Source: Jeotgalibaca ciconiae
GTDB taxonomy: Bacteria > Bacillota > Bacilli > Lactobacillales > Aerococcaceae
Reading direction: 5' to 3'
Assembly (NCBI RefSeq): GCF_003955755.1
Contig: NZ_CP034465.1
Coordinates: 620,001-684,000 of the forward strand
DNA length: 64,000 nucleotides
The position numbers and the translations under genes are program-made. The notes beneath the pieces were generated by a model. It did not search any database. It was not told the origin of the DNA and was given only the letters and a program-made list of their open reading frames with translations. Positions 37,207 to 45,982 of the stretch are shown here, piece after piece (the first letter of the stretch is position 1; every line of letters begins with the position of its first letter).

Positions 37207-37423
37207 ATAAGAAAAGCGTACAAGTCCGCCTTGGCCTATGAAAAAATAGGAAATTTGACCCTGAATTGTCAGGAGACTTCACGCTTCAGCGGGTTAGTCG
37301 AATGATATGCGTTAGCGAGCAGCGAAGCGCGCAATGGGGCAAATTTATCTTTTTTTCACTAGGTCAGGACTTGGGAGCTAGACATTGATGGCTGAACTTA
37401 TAATCTCCTAGCCTATAAAAAAA
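37207..37423 (+). repeat. MITE-like repeat A, copy 3 (full length)
   Basis: A 217-bp copy that differs from copy 2 at only a few positions (for example GCGTAC for GCGGAC), so both moved recently or are kept alike by conversion. It is flanked by no gene on its left. Confidence 0.9.
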
Positions 37424-37481
37424 CACCTGCAAGAAGCAGATGCCTTAGATGGCGTATATAAACAAACCTTTATAAACCAGC

Positions 37482-37610
37482 TTACTTATTATAAATCTTT
37501 GGACCTTTTCGCATGTTTTTTATATCATTTTTTGGATCGTCGGTTTGTTTAGATTTTCCGCCACCCTGTTTCTTTTTAATTAGTTCTAACATTTTCTCTT
37601 TTGAATTCAT
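37482..37610 (-). CDS. micro-protein, 42 residues, basic (paralogue of the one at 44,609)
   Basis: ATG 37610 with AAGGCGGTG 7 bases upstream, stop at 37482. The peptide starts MNSKEKMLELIKKKQ, has a GGGKS turn and ends NMRKGPKIYNK. A second small gene at 44,609-44,734 codes for a protein with the same plan (M-x-x-KEKMxxLIKxKK ... MRKxPxxxxK), which supports both as real genes. Basic and helical N-terminus; no known function. Confidence 0.7.
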   Translation of the reverse strand: MNSKEKMLELIKKKQGGGKSKQTDDPKNDIKNMRKGPKIYNK

Positions 37611-37715
37611 TATTTACACCGCCTTGTTCGTAATACTAAATACTTAAATGAAACAAGAGGATCGATGACTAAACGAATGGAATTTTTTCTAATATCTGCA
37701 ATTTTTTTTAGAAAT

Positions 37716-37840
37716 GATGATTCACTCCTCAAACTGCCCATATAGCTTATTACTAAACCCACTGTTCTTCCCATACTCTTTGCATACCATTACAATATCT
37801 GGTTTTACATTAATCAATGAATTATACAGGAAAACGATTG
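37716..37840 (-). other. possible coding remnant
   Basis: Reading on the minus strand gives an open stretch with VKPDIVMVCKEYG and NKLYGQFEE before a stop, without a start codon or ribosome binding site; a frameshift lies just upstream. It looks like the last part of a decayed gene. The family is not recognised. Confidence 0.25.
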
Positions 37841-37876
37841 AACTAACAAACATTTTTTATTGTGCTGAAGATTTGT

Positions 37877-37924
37877 TTCATATTCAAAAAATGAAGTTCT
37901 GTTCTTCACAATTTTGAATATGAA
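37877..37924 (-). terminator. terminator-like palindrome after the LysE gene
   Basis: TTCATATTCAAAA and TTTTGAATATGAA pair, with an inner TGAAG/CTTCA stem. It lies 25 bases past the LysE stop and may end that gene. Confidence 0.6.
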
Positions 37925-37948
37925 TATAAATTCTCAAAGTCCCATCTG

Positions 37949-38542
37949 CTATAAAAGTGCGACTGCACACTGTAAAAGTAATAACGCCAATATCATATTT
38001 ATTATTCTAAAATGTTTGAAATATGTCTCTTGAAATAATCCTCCAAATAGTATCCAGCTCAATGTAGCAATGGTACCTATGATGGCAATAATCATTTCAA
38101 AAAATAAAAGCATACCAAATGAGCTATAATATGAAATTACGTATCCTGTTAAAGAAGTTATACCAAACAAAAATATCTTTACATTAACAATTTGCAAAAT
38201 AAAGCCATTCCAAAAAGAAGGTGGTTTTCCCGCTGTTTTATTGTGAGGCTTGCTAATCGCAATTTGATATGCAAGCCATAGAATATAAATGACTCCTGCA
38301 TATTTAAGGATAGACATTACTGGATTTATTAAGTTCTTTAATCCAAAAACAAATACAGCACATAATGTTTGCACAAAAAAATATCCGATGAAAATCCCCA
38401 TGAATAAAGGTTTGCCTTTCTTCCATCCATAATTAGTCATCGTATTTAATGCTAGAATATTGCCAGGTCCTGGTGTAAAGGCGTTTATTAGTGCGTATAT
38501 AGCAAATGAGAATAATACTTGAATACCCATATCAAAATTCAC
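37949..38542 (-). CDS. LysE family amino-acid exporter
   Basis: A 197-residue, six-helix membrane protein with the LysE/RhtB entry motif NAFTPGPGNILALN (about residues 19-32) followed by GWKKGKPLFMGIFIGYF. Members export amino acids or related compounds. It lies downstream of a LysR regulator on the same strand, with a palindrome between them. Confidence 0.88.
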   Translation of the reverse strand: MNFDMGIQVLFSFAIYALINAFTPGPGNILALNTMTNYGWKKGKPLFMGIFIGYFFVQTLCAVFVFGLKNLINPVMSILKYAGVIYILWLAYQIAISKPHNKTAGKPPSFWNGFILQIVNVKIFLFGITSLTGYVISYYSSFGMLLFFEMIIAIIGTIATLSWILFGGLFQETYFKHFRIINMILALLLLQCAVALL

Positions 38543-38620
38543 TCTACTTTCCTATTGATTGTAATCATTATTCTTAATTATAGGGAGCTTTCTTGATATA
38601 GCATAATACTAAAACACTAT

Positions 38621-38651
38621 AGCCTGGTATAGTCAATAGATATACCAGGCT
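38621..38651 (-). terminator. palindrome between the LysR and LysE genes
   Basis: AGCCTGGTATA and TATACCAGGCT are perfect 11-base arms around 9 bases, just after the LysR stop. The T run is weak, so it may be a terminator or a regulator site for the LysE gene. Confidence 0.5.
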
Positions 38652-38657
38652 GATTAT

Positions 38658-39563
38658 TTATAGTCCTTGCGCAAACTTTTTTAATGCTTCCAAATAGATT
38701 TCACCAAGTCTCGTTAATGTAAGATCTCTGTGTTTGATTGTCCCAACACGTATCACCTCATCGAAATTAAGAGGGACCGCAATAATTTCATCTCCATGAA
38801 GGTACCGGGGGAAAACACCCGAGGAAATCGTATAGCCATCAAGACCAATCATAAAATTAACAATCGCTGCTCTGTCACTTACTTTGATACTTTTCTTTAC
38901 ACTTCGAGTACTTAAAATTTCTTCTGAAAAGTAAAAAGAATTGTATTCTCCTTGCTCAAATGAAAGGCATGGATAATCATCTAATTCATCCATATTAATC
39001 GATTCCTTATCGGATAAGGGATGGCTTTTACTAATAAACACATGAGGTTTTGCAGTAAATAATTCTGAAAAGCTTATGTTTCCTTCGCTTAACAATTTTG
39101 ATATTACCGCTTCATTATAATTACTTAAATAAATAATCCCTAATTCACTTCGTAAATTCTTTACATCTTCAATTATTTCATACGTTTTCGATTCACGAAA
39201 TGTAAATTCATATTCGGAAGCTCCAAATTCTTTTACAAGTTCTACAAAAGCATTGGCTGCAAAAGTATAATGTTGACTTGATACCGAAAAATGTTGCTTA
39301 GCTGTTTTTTCACTTATATATTTTTCTTCAAGCATGTTAAACTGCTGCAATACTTGTCTAGCATAACCCAAAAATTCTGATCCTTCATTAGAAACAGTAA
39401 CGCCCCTATTCGTTCTAACGAATATAGTGATTTTAATTTCCTGCTCTAATTCCTTAATTGCATTCGACAAACTCGGCTGAGAGATGAATAAACTTTTTGC
39501 CGCTTCATTCATAGAGCCTTTACTTGCTATTTCTAATGCATACTTTAATTGTTGTAAAGTCAA
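38658..39563 (-). CDS. LysR family transcriptional regulator
   Basis: A 301-residue LysR regulator: helix-turn-helix LTLQQLKYALEIASKGSMNEAAKSLFISQPSLSNAIKELE-type region at residues 2-50 and a C-terminal ligand-binding domain. I start at TTG 39563, which has AGGTGG 9 bases upstream. Longer starts would add residues translated from repeat B and do not fit the family. It probably controls the LysE gene next to it. Confidence 0.85.
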   Translation of the reverse strand: MTLQQLKYALEIASKGSMNEAAKSLFISQPSLSNAIKELEQEIKITIFVRTNRGVTVSNEGSEFLGYARQVLQQFNMLEEKYISEKTAKQHFSVSSQHYTFAANAFVELVKEFGASEYEFTFRESKTYEIIEDVKNLRSELGIIYLSNYNEAVISKLLSEGNISFSELFTAKPHVFISKSHPLSDKESINMDELDDYPCLSFEQGEYNSFYFSEEILSTRSVKKSIKVSDRAAIVNFMIGLDGYTISSGVFPRYLHGDEIIAVPLNFDEVIRVGTIKHRDLTLTRLGEIYLEALKKFAQGL

Positions 39564-39597
39564 ACTAAACACCACCTTTTTAAAGAATTTAATAGTT

Positions 39598-39690
39598 CCG
39601 TTAAACACGAAATATTCGTGAAAATCTTTGAAATTGAGAATTTCTATATAGCTTCTTTTTGTAGCTACACCACACACTCAATAGGGTACA
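39598..39690 (+). repeat. repeat B, copy 1 (partial)
   Basis: AAACACGAAATATTCGTGAAAATC... with GAGAATTTCTATATAG matches the right half of copies at 47,116 and 52,722. It lies upstream of the LysR gene. No coding potential. Confidence 0.65.
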
Positions 39691-39788
39691 AGCTGATAGA
39701 ATTGACGTTTTTACGAATTTTAACCAAATGTAAGTACATTTTTTCCTATTCTTTCTCATAATCAAGTTTTTATTCTCAAAATAAGATA

Positions 39789-39920
39789 TTATTCCAAATC
39801 TTGAATATTCATTTTATTAAGCTGAGAAAGAAATTTCATTTTCTCACGACAAGCAAAATAAATCCCAAATAAAAAGATAGTTGGAATATTACTAATTAGA
39901 GAAGTAGAGGCAATTAACAT
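39789..39920 (-). CDS. small membrane protein, 43 residues
   Basis: ATG 39920 with GAGGGGTGGG 8 or so bases upstream; the peptide has one hydrophobic helix (NIPTIFLFGIYFAC) and a basic tail. It overlaps the stop of the preceding 65-residue protein by 7 bases and so looks like the third gene of the DUF2089 operon. Confidence 0.5.
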   Translation of the reverse strand: MLIASTSLISNIPTIFLFGIYFACREKMKFLSQLNKMNIQDLE

Positions 39921-40111
39921 AAATATTTCCCACCCCTCATTGTATCAAAAACTACAATGCTTGAAATCATCAATAAAGAATATATAAATGATATTGTTGG
40001 CAGTATAAGTCCAAACCACTTACTCTTCTTTTTAGATAGGAATATTTGAAGAAAAATCGCTCCAATTAACAAGGCCATCACAATGAACAACATTACTACG
40101 GTTATCCCCAT
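39914..40111 (-). CDS. small two-helix membrane protein
   Basis: 65 residues with helices at about 3-25 and 33-54 and a KKKSK loop between. It follows the DUF2089 gene by 1 base. The pair may be a small signalling or stress unit. No named domain is seen. Confidence 0.65.
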   Translation of the reverse strand: MGITVVMLFIVMALLIGAIFLQIFLSKKKSKWFGLILPTISFIYSLLMISSIVVFDTMRGGKYLC

Positions 40112-40112
40112 A

Positions 40113-40412
40113 TTACTTAACCCCTTTAGTTTTTTTATATTCTGAAATCAGTAATTTAGCAGTTTCAAAGTCCAACTTGTCATCTAAAGCTAAGCGTTTA
40201 ATCAAAGCAACATAGGGCTCGTTTGCTGTATCTTCGCTTACTTGGATTTTTTGTATTAATTTATCAAGCCTAAGTCTTACAGTTGGATAAGTAACTTCAT
40301 ATTGATTTGCAACTTCTTTTAATGAACCAGAAGCCAAGAGAAACTTCTTAATAAATGATATATCTTCATCTTCAAGGTTTATCATCCATTCGGCTACAAC
40401 CTTTATTGCCAT
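40113..40412 (-). CDS. DUF2089-like helix-turn-helix protein
   Basis: A 99-residue protein with a helix-turn-helix-like part GSLKEVANQYEVTYPTVRLRLDKLI at about residues 28-52, as in DUF2089. ATG 40412 lies 8 bases after GGAGG. Such genes often precede small membrane-protein genes, as here, and may regulate their own operon. Confidence 0.75.
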   Translation of the reverse strand: MAIKVVAEWMINLEDEDISFIKKFLLASGSLKEVANQYEVTYPTVRLRLDKLIQKIQVSEDTANEPYVALIKRLALDDKLDFETAKLLISEYKKTKGVK

Positions 40413-40647
40413 ATCATAGCCTCCTTTAATAAAGTTAAGCGTACTTTTTAACATTATTAAAGTCAATCGTTACTCTATTACCAAAAATTAATTGCCTGGG
40501 CTTTTTGATTCAGTTTTTCTTACAAGATTTCGTTTAAATTTAGCTGTTCAAAGGAGTGATTTAAGCACTTATCTTCTATATAATATAGATATTGTCCTAA
40601 ATGTGAGGGCTTTTATAATTGTTTAGATTGATATAAGGAGTGATTGT

Positions 40648-42663
40648 GTGAACTATCATGTGTCAATGCAAGGAAACGATCAAGCAAGTGGAACGGTGGA
40701 ACAACCGTTTCTAACGATTTCACGCGCTGCCGAAGTGGCAATGTCCGGGGATACAGTCGTTGTCCACGCCGGAATTTACCGTGAATGGGTAAAGCCAGCT
40801 AACGGTGGAACTATCGACCAACGCATTACTTATAAGTCTGCTGATGACGGTGAAGTGATTATTACTGGTGCAGACCGTATCACCGACTGGGAAGCTGAGG
40901 GAGAAAATGTTTGGCGTACAGAAGTACCAAACGCCCTCTTTACGGTTCGTAATCCTTATGAAGTGGAGTTGAGTGGTGACTGGTTGTTTGATGGCGCCTT
41001 GAAAGCTCATTTAGGTGATGTTTATTTAGATCATAAATCACTTTATGAATGCGGAAGTATGGCAGAAGTTGAAAATCCCGAAGTGTGGCCAGAAGCGAAA
41101 TATTCAGAAGACTCACTGTTGAAATGGTATTGTGAAGCAGGGCCTTCTACAACAAAGATTTGGGCAAATTTTGCTGGTAAAGACCCTCGCAAGGAAAATG
41201 TTGAAATTAACGTCCGTCCACATTGTTTCTGGCCGGAAAAGTCAGGTCTTGACTACATTACCGTAAGCGGATTCACTTTACGCCAAGCTTCCCCCCAATG
41301 GGCACCTCCGACAGATTACCAAGAAGGCTTGATTGGGCCACATTGGAGCAAAGGCTGGATTATTGAAAATAACATTATCTCTGAATCTAAAAGTGTCGGC
41401 ATCAGTCTGGGAACTAAAATCGGCACGGGGCATGTGAAATATGCAGGTAAGCACAAAAAAGGTGGTACGCAACGTGAGCAAGAGGTTATTTTACGGGCGT
41501 TGCATGCTGGTTGGCACAAGGACACTGTCGGCAGTCATATTGTTCGTGGCAATGTCATTCATGATTGCGAACAAGCCGCCATTGTTGGCCATATGGGATG
41601 TGCCTTCAGTGAGATTTACCAAAACCATATTTACAATGTCCATCACAAACGCTTGAGACACGGCGCGGAAGTTGCTGGGATTAAGCTGCACGCTGCCCTA
41701 GATACACAAATTAGTGATAATAAAATCCATAGCTGTTATCGTGGTATTTGGTTGGATTGGCAAGCACAAGGAACTCGCATCAACCGCAATGTGTTGTTTG
41801 ATCATTTGTCTGAAGATTTATTCATGGAAGTTTGTCACGGACCTTATCTGGTAGACCATAATCTCTTTTTATCACCGATGAATTTTAGAAATATGGCACA
41901 AGGTGGCGCTTTTGTTCATAACTTGTTTGCTGGTCGATTCGTTGTACAGTCCGAACTTAGTCGAATTACGCCTTACCACTTCCCTCATGAAACAGCGATG
42001 GCAGGCTATTCTAATATTTCGAGCGGGGATGACCGCTATTATAACAATATTTTCTTGGGTGATAACGACTCTAATAAAGAACCTGTTCCAATTACGTTCT
42101 TTGAACACCTGCCGCTTAAACCGCGCGAACTCCCAGAAGATAATGGCAAGACTGTCATGGACGGCGTTCCAGATGATTCCATTTGTTATCTGTACCCAGT
42201 CGGCTTAGGTGGTTATAACAAACATCCTAACGCAAACGATAAACAACTGTGGGAATATACGAAAGAGGAACTGATAGCCCTCGGAGATGCTGCTAAAGAT
42301 TTCTTTGTTGGAAATGCTGTACTGCCTGTAGCAGTAGATGGCAATCTCTATCTGAACGATGCGCTCCCAAGTAGTAGCCACGAACCACAAGCAACTGTCT
42401 TTGAAAAGAGTGGATTTGAAATCACAACAAATCCATCTACAGGTGCTGTGACGGTTGCTGTCACAGATGCTGCGTCGGTTAACGGATCCGATACAGTCCC
42501 TGTCTCGACAAATGTATTAGGCAAAACTTATCACGCTGACATGAACTTCGAACAGCCAGACGGGACTCCTTATCACTTTGATACGGATTTCTTCGAAAAC
42601 GAAAGAACTGTGAAGACACCAGGACCGTTTGAAGTAACGGAAGCTGTGGTATTTGAGTTTTAG
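40648..42663 (+). CDS. GH120-type beta-xylosidase (parallel beta-helix)
   Basis: A 671-residue cytosolic protein without signal peptide. The N-terminus YHVSMQGNDQASGT, then GDTVVVHAGIYREWVKP and EVELSGDWLF match GH120 beta-xylosidases such as XylC of Thermoanaerobacterium. The candidate nucleophile is Asp 370 in GIWLDWQ and the acid/base Glu 394 in LFMEVCHGPY, taken from family knowledge. It removes xylose from the end of xylo-oligosaccharides. The start is GTG 40648 behind AAGGAG. The GC content is visibly above that of nearby genes, as for the esterase. It is likely an acquired pair. Confidence 0.85.
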   Translation: MNYHVSMQGNDQASGTVEQPFLTISRAAEVAMSGDTVVVHAGIYREWVKPANGGTIDQRITYKSADDGEVIITGADRITDWEAEGENVWRTEVPNALFTVRNPYEVELSGDWLFDGALKAHLGDVYLDHKSLYECGSMAEVENPEVWPEAKYSEDSLLKWYCEAGPSTTKIWANFAGKDPRKENVEINVRPHCFWPEKSGLDYITVSGFTLRQASPQWAPPTDYQEGLIGPHWSKGWIIENNIISESKSVGISLGTKIGTGHVKYAGKHKKGGTQREQEVILRALHAGWHKDTVGSHIVRGNVIHDCEQAAIVGHMGCAFSEIYQNHIYNVHHKRLRHGAEVAGIKLHAALDTQISDNKIHSCYRGIWLDWQAQGTRINRNVLFDHLSEDLFMEVCHGPYLVDHNLFLSPMNFRNMAQGGAFVHNLFAGRFVVQSELSRITPYHFPHETAMAGYSNISSGDDRYYNNIFLGDNDSNKEPVPITFFEHLPLKPRELPEDNGKTVMDGVPDDSICYLYPVGLGGYNKHPNANDKQLWEYTKEELIALGDAAKDFFVGNAVLPVAVDGNLYLNDALPSSSHEPQATVFEKSGFEITTNPSTGAVTVAVTDAASVNGSDTVPVSTNVLGKTYHADMNFEQPDGTPYHFDTDFFENERTVKTPGPFEVTEAVVFEF

Positions 42664-42759
42664 GAAATGAAGCGCTCAAATGGAAAAAATGATTTGAATG
42701 AGGAAGGCTTCCCTACTCAAACAAAATGCGATGAAAGTGGGAAAAAAGGCGTTTAGATC

Positions 42760-42815
42760 CGAATCACTGGAGCGAATAAGCGCAAGATGGTTGCAGACCA
42801 TCTGAGCATGATTCG
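42760..42815 (+). other. structured GC-rich intergenic stretch
   Basis: CGAATCA (42760) pairs with TGATTCG (42809) outside an inner hairpin AGATGGT/ACCATCT (42785-42803). It lies between the GH120 stop and the shared terminator. It could be part of an RNA or a leftover of the donor genome. Confidence 0.35.
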
Positions 42816-42878
42816 TGAAGTGGACGTCGGGGCTGCCTTTTTGAGCACATTTACGCTACATTATTCGGGTATAGGAAA

Positions 42879-42904
42879 GGGGCCGGGAGTTTTTTCCCGG
42901 CCCC
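42879..42904. terminator. bidirectional terminator between GH120 and esterase genes
   Basis: GGGGCCGGGA and TCCCGGCCCC form a very stable 10-bp stem around six Ts, between two converging genes. Confidence 0.8.
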
Positions 42905-42915
42905 ATCGCGTTTTT

Positions 42916-44436
42916 CTATTTATTCTTGAAGGTTTGATTCACCAAGAAGGTCATCAATTCGTTCGGTTGCTCTTTAACAAATTCTGACTTGTCGCCAAAC
43001 ACCATGCCATAAGGTGCATCCAAGGTATAGGGATTCCACTGTGGCATTTTTTCACCTGTCACATCTTTGCCATTCGGGTCACCGCTAGCGATAAAGTTGG
43101 CTAAATAATTACTCATCTCCCGCGCCAAATCGTAGTGTTTGCCTACAAACGGACGCCAGCATTTTGCCAAGGTCTCAAAGAAGAACCACAGATCGGCAGA
43201 GTGGAAGGTACCGGGATCATCCCAGCCCGGTATCTCTGGATCAAAATTGTAATAGTAGAGTGGCATATCAGCGCCGGTGTCTGCGTTTGCCTTACCCAGA
43301 ACACGGATTGCATACTCAATCATTGGAATCGATGCATTTTGTTTAATTGTATCAAAGTCTCCTGATTCAAAGTTACATAGCTTCAGAAACTCATCCGCAT
43401 CCGCCCCAAAGAGTTTGTCGGCCAATTCCTTGAATGCATCCAAACTAGAAACTTCCGGAACTCCGAAGAACTCAGATGACGTCTGCCCCAACAGAACAGG
43501 AACCATCAAACGTTTGTTTTCCATAAACAGTTCGAAGGCATTTCCCATGACAAATTTTTTGTCTACGACAGGCCCCCAGAAAGCTTGATATTCCAATAGT
43601 TTTTCGCGGACGAATTCTCCGTCTAGCGCCCGTGCCTCTTCCAATGAAGACACCCCCATGAACTCAAAGAACTGCACGCCCGCCTCTTCGACTTCGGCTA
43701 ATGTTCGACCACTTCCTGGTATTCCGCCACTTTTGTATACGTTTGCAAAAACACCACTCAAAACAACAGCCTTATGGAATAGTCCTTCATTTTGCGGTGC
43801 GGTTAATTGGTGCATCACGCTCGCGCCACCAGCCGATTGACCGCCGACCGTAATGTTATCGGGATCTCCACCAAATGCAGCGATGTTACGTTTGACCCAT
43901 TCAATTCCTGCTTGTTGGTCCAGTAGACCAAAGTTGGTTGGTGCATCCGGTGCTTCTGCCGTGATTTCCGGATGGCCTAGGAAACCAAATACGTTCAAGC
44001 GATAGTTGACCGTAACCACAATCGCGCCGCGACGTGCTAAGCGCTCGCCATCAAATTCCATTTCTGATGTATAACCATACTGGAACCCACCACCGAAAAT
44101 CCACACATAAACCGGTAGCTTTTCATCGGTATGACTAGCAGGTGTCCACACGTTCAAGTATAGATTGTCTTCATCCATCGGCACGTTTGGATCTACGTGC
44201 CATTCACGCGAATAAAAATCATCCGGGTTGACGCCCGGCCTTGCTTGCATCGATATCGGTGCAAACTCAAATGCTTTCAGCGTACCTTCCCAATCGGCTG
44301 CAGCTTGTGGTGCCCGCCAACGATTCTCGCCTACAGGCGGTGCTGCAAACGGAATCCCTTTAAAAGCTGTTATACGGGGATCAGCTGCTGGCAATCCTTG
44401 AATAAAACCATTTTCTACTTTTACCTTTCTTAACAT
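42916..44436 (-). CDS. type B carboxylesterase
   Basis: A 506-residue alpha/beta hydrolase of the carboxylesterase/para-nitrobenzyl esterase group. The oxyanion region is IFGGGFQYG, the nucleophile Ser 201 lies in GGQSAGG, and the His is in FHSADLWFFFE near the C-terminus. I start at ATG 44436, 10 bases after AGGAG. It faces the GH120 gene and shares its higher GC; removing acyl groups from xylo-oligosaccharides would suit that neighbour but is inference. Confidence 0.88.
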   Translation of the reverse strand: MLRKVKVENGFIQGLPAADPRITAFKGIPFAAPPVGENRWRAPQAAADWEGTLKAFEFAPISMQARPGVNPDDFYSREWHVDPNVPMDEDNLYLNVWTPASHTDEKLPVYVWIFGGGFQYGYTSEMEFDGERLARRGAIVVTVNYRLNVFGFLGHPEITAEAPDAPTNFGLLDQQAGIEWVKRNIAAFGGDPDNITVGGQSAGGASVMHQLTAPQNEGLFHKAVVLSGVFANVYKSGGIPGSGRTLAEVEEAGVQFFEFMGVSSLEEARALDGEFVREKLLEYQAFWGPVVDKKFVMGNAFELFMENKRLMVPVLLGQTSSEFFGVPEVSSLDAFKELADKLFGADADEFLKLCNFESGDFDTIKQNASIPMIEYAIRVLGKANADTGADMPLYYYNFDPEIPGWDDPGTFHSADLWFFFETLAKCWRPFVGKHYDLAREMSNYLANFIASGDPNGKDVTGEKMPQWNPYTLDAPYGMVFGDKSEFVKEQPNELMTFLVNQTFKNK

Positions 44437-44560
44437 CAAGCATTTCTCCTCTCGATTATAGGCCACTTGTACAAAATGACTCAAACCGTAAATTTAGTCA
44501 GTCATTTTAAATTTTTTTACAATTTTAATGTATCACTCGCTTTCTTTAGAGTCAATAAAA

Positions 44561-44593
44561 CCCTGAAAACAGTATTAAATACTCGTTTCAGGG
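44561..44593 (-). terminator. terminator after the micro-protein gene
   Basis: CCCTGAAA and TTTCAGGG pair with an inner A/T stem; TTTTATT follows on the minus strand, 16 bases past the micro-protein stop. Confidence 0.75.
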
Positions 44594-44608
44594 TGTGAAT
44601 AATCTGAT

Positions 44609-44734
44609 TTACTTATGTAGTATCGGTGCTTTGCGCATGAATTTTCCGTCATTCTTTGCGACAGTATGATGTTTCACTTTGTTGCCAGATTTTTTATCTT
44701 TTATTAGTGCCTTCATTTTTTCTTTTGCATCCAT
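44609..44734 (-). CDS. micro-protein, 41 residues, basic (paralogue of the one at 37,482)
   Basis: ATG 44734, 8 bases after AGGGGG, to a stop at 44609. It starts MDAKEKMKALIKDKKSG and ends FMRKAPILHK. It begins 2 bases after the acetyltransferase stop, so the two are one transcript ending at a good terminator. The same plan and length as the protein at 37,482 argues that both are made. Function unknown; the N-terminal amphipathic helix could bind nucleic acid or a partner protein. Confidence 0.7.
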   Translation of the reverse strand: MDAKEKMKALIKDKKSGNKVKHHTVAKNDGKFMRKAPILHK

Positions 44735-44736
44735 TG

Positions 44737-45195
44737 TTATACCCCCTTCTCATCAAACTGATATTGAAAAATCAACTCGCCATTCGGATCTCGTTCATTG
44801 ATAAACTCAAAGCCGATACTATTATATAACCGATAGGCCACTTTATTCTCTTCAACAATACTTAAATAGATGGATTTAATGTCGTATTCCTTTGAGACAA
44901 TCTCAATGAGCTGCTTCATCGCTTGTTTTCCAAAGCCTTTTCCCTGATAGTTTTTATCAATCATAATACGATCAGTCCAAGTGTCTTTGTTGACGCCAAA
45001 AGACCCATACATAGCAAATCTAATTAATTCTTCTTCGTGATAGATAGATACTGGTTGCCATTCTGGATAGCGTGCAGCTTCCTCTAAACATTCAGCCACC
45101 GTTTCAATGAATCCTTCTTGCCCATCTTTTAAACTTATGGCTCTAACAGCGGCCTCATTGTTTGCATCAATATCTCTGAAAAATAATGGTGTCAT
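44737..45195 (-). CDS. GNAT family N-acetyltransferase (spermine/spermidine type)
   Basis: A 152-residue acetyltransferase with acetyl-CoA site RIMIDKNYQGKGFGKQAM (about 84-101) and the C-terminal NKVAYRLYNSIGFE. It is closest in pattern to BltD/PaiA-like polyamine acetyltransferases, with the early part FRDIDANNEAAVRAISLKDGQEGFI. It is followed by a coupled micro-protein gene and preceded on the same strand by the ABC permease remnant. Confidence 0.85.
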   Translation of the reverse strand: MTPLFFRDIDANNEAAVRAISLKDGQEGFIETVAECLEEAARYPEWQPVSIYHEEELIRFAMYGSFGVNKDTWTDRIMIDKNYQGKGFGKQAMKQLIEIVSKEYDIKSIYLSIVEENKVAYRLYNSIGFEFINERDPNGELIFQYQFDEKGV

Positions 45196-45211
45196 TGGCT
45201 CTCCTACCTCT

Positions 45212-45982
45212 CTAACTTCTTATCCCTTTTCCTGTATTAATCAGATAGTAACACACCGAATAGACAATAATAATAAACAGAACCAGAATCATAAGCGAAA
45301 CCATAATCGGCACATCAGTCGTCCCCAAGAACCCATAACGGAAAGCAGAAATCATATAAACAATCGGGTTTACTTTTGATACGGTTTGCCAGAATGGCGG
45401 TAACATCGAAATGGCATAAAATACACCACCTAGATAAGTTAATGGTTGTAATACAAAGGTCGGTACAATCGACACATCATCGTATGATTGTGCAAAAACG
45501 CCATTTATTAGCCCAGCTAGAGAGAACAGAATAGCCGTCATTAATAATGTCAGAATAACAATTAACCAAGAGAAAACATTCAATGGAACAAATAATAACG
45601 AAATAATGGTTACCAGTGTACCCACCAGCAGACTTCTCCCTAATCCTCCTAAGACAAATCCCCAAATAATCACATGCGTCGGCACTGGGGCTACTAATAA
45701 TTCCTCAATATTTTTTTGGAATTTTTGTGAGAAAAATGATGAAGAAACATTTGAGTAAGAACTCGTGATAGCTGACATCATGATTAACCCTGGTACAATA
45801 AACTCCATATAAGAGAATCCACCCATATCGCCTATGCGTCCACCGATCATTTTTCAAAAAATAACGAAATACAATGATGTGGTGATAACAGGTGGTACCA
45901 AGGTCTGTACCCAGATACGCAGGTAACGGTTTGTTTCCTTGATCGCTAAACTTTTTAGAGCTGTAAAATAAAGACTAAACAT
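45212..45982 (-). pseudogene. ABC-2 type transporter permease interrupted by an in-frame TGA
   Basis: Reading from ATG 45982 gives a normal YadH/DrrB-like N-terminus (TALKSLAIKETNRYLRIWV, LVPPVITTSLYFVIF), then TGA at 45854-45856, then KMIGGRIGDMGGFSYMEF in the same frame to the natural end. Relatives have Gly at the stop position, so a single base change explains it. The downstream part could start again at ATG 45850 (212 residues) but would lack its first helix. It overlaps the ATPase gene by 8 bases. Confidence 0.8.

Noticed and set aside
39564-39677. N-terminal extension of the LysR regulator from ATG 39677
   Set aside because: The extra residues are translated from repeat B, do not resemble a LysR N-terminus, and a better binding site exists for TTG 39563.
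45854-45856. TGA in the ABC permease read as selenocysteine
   Set aside because: No SECIS-like hairpin is evident directly after it, the family has Gly there, and nothing else suggests selenoprotein synthesis.
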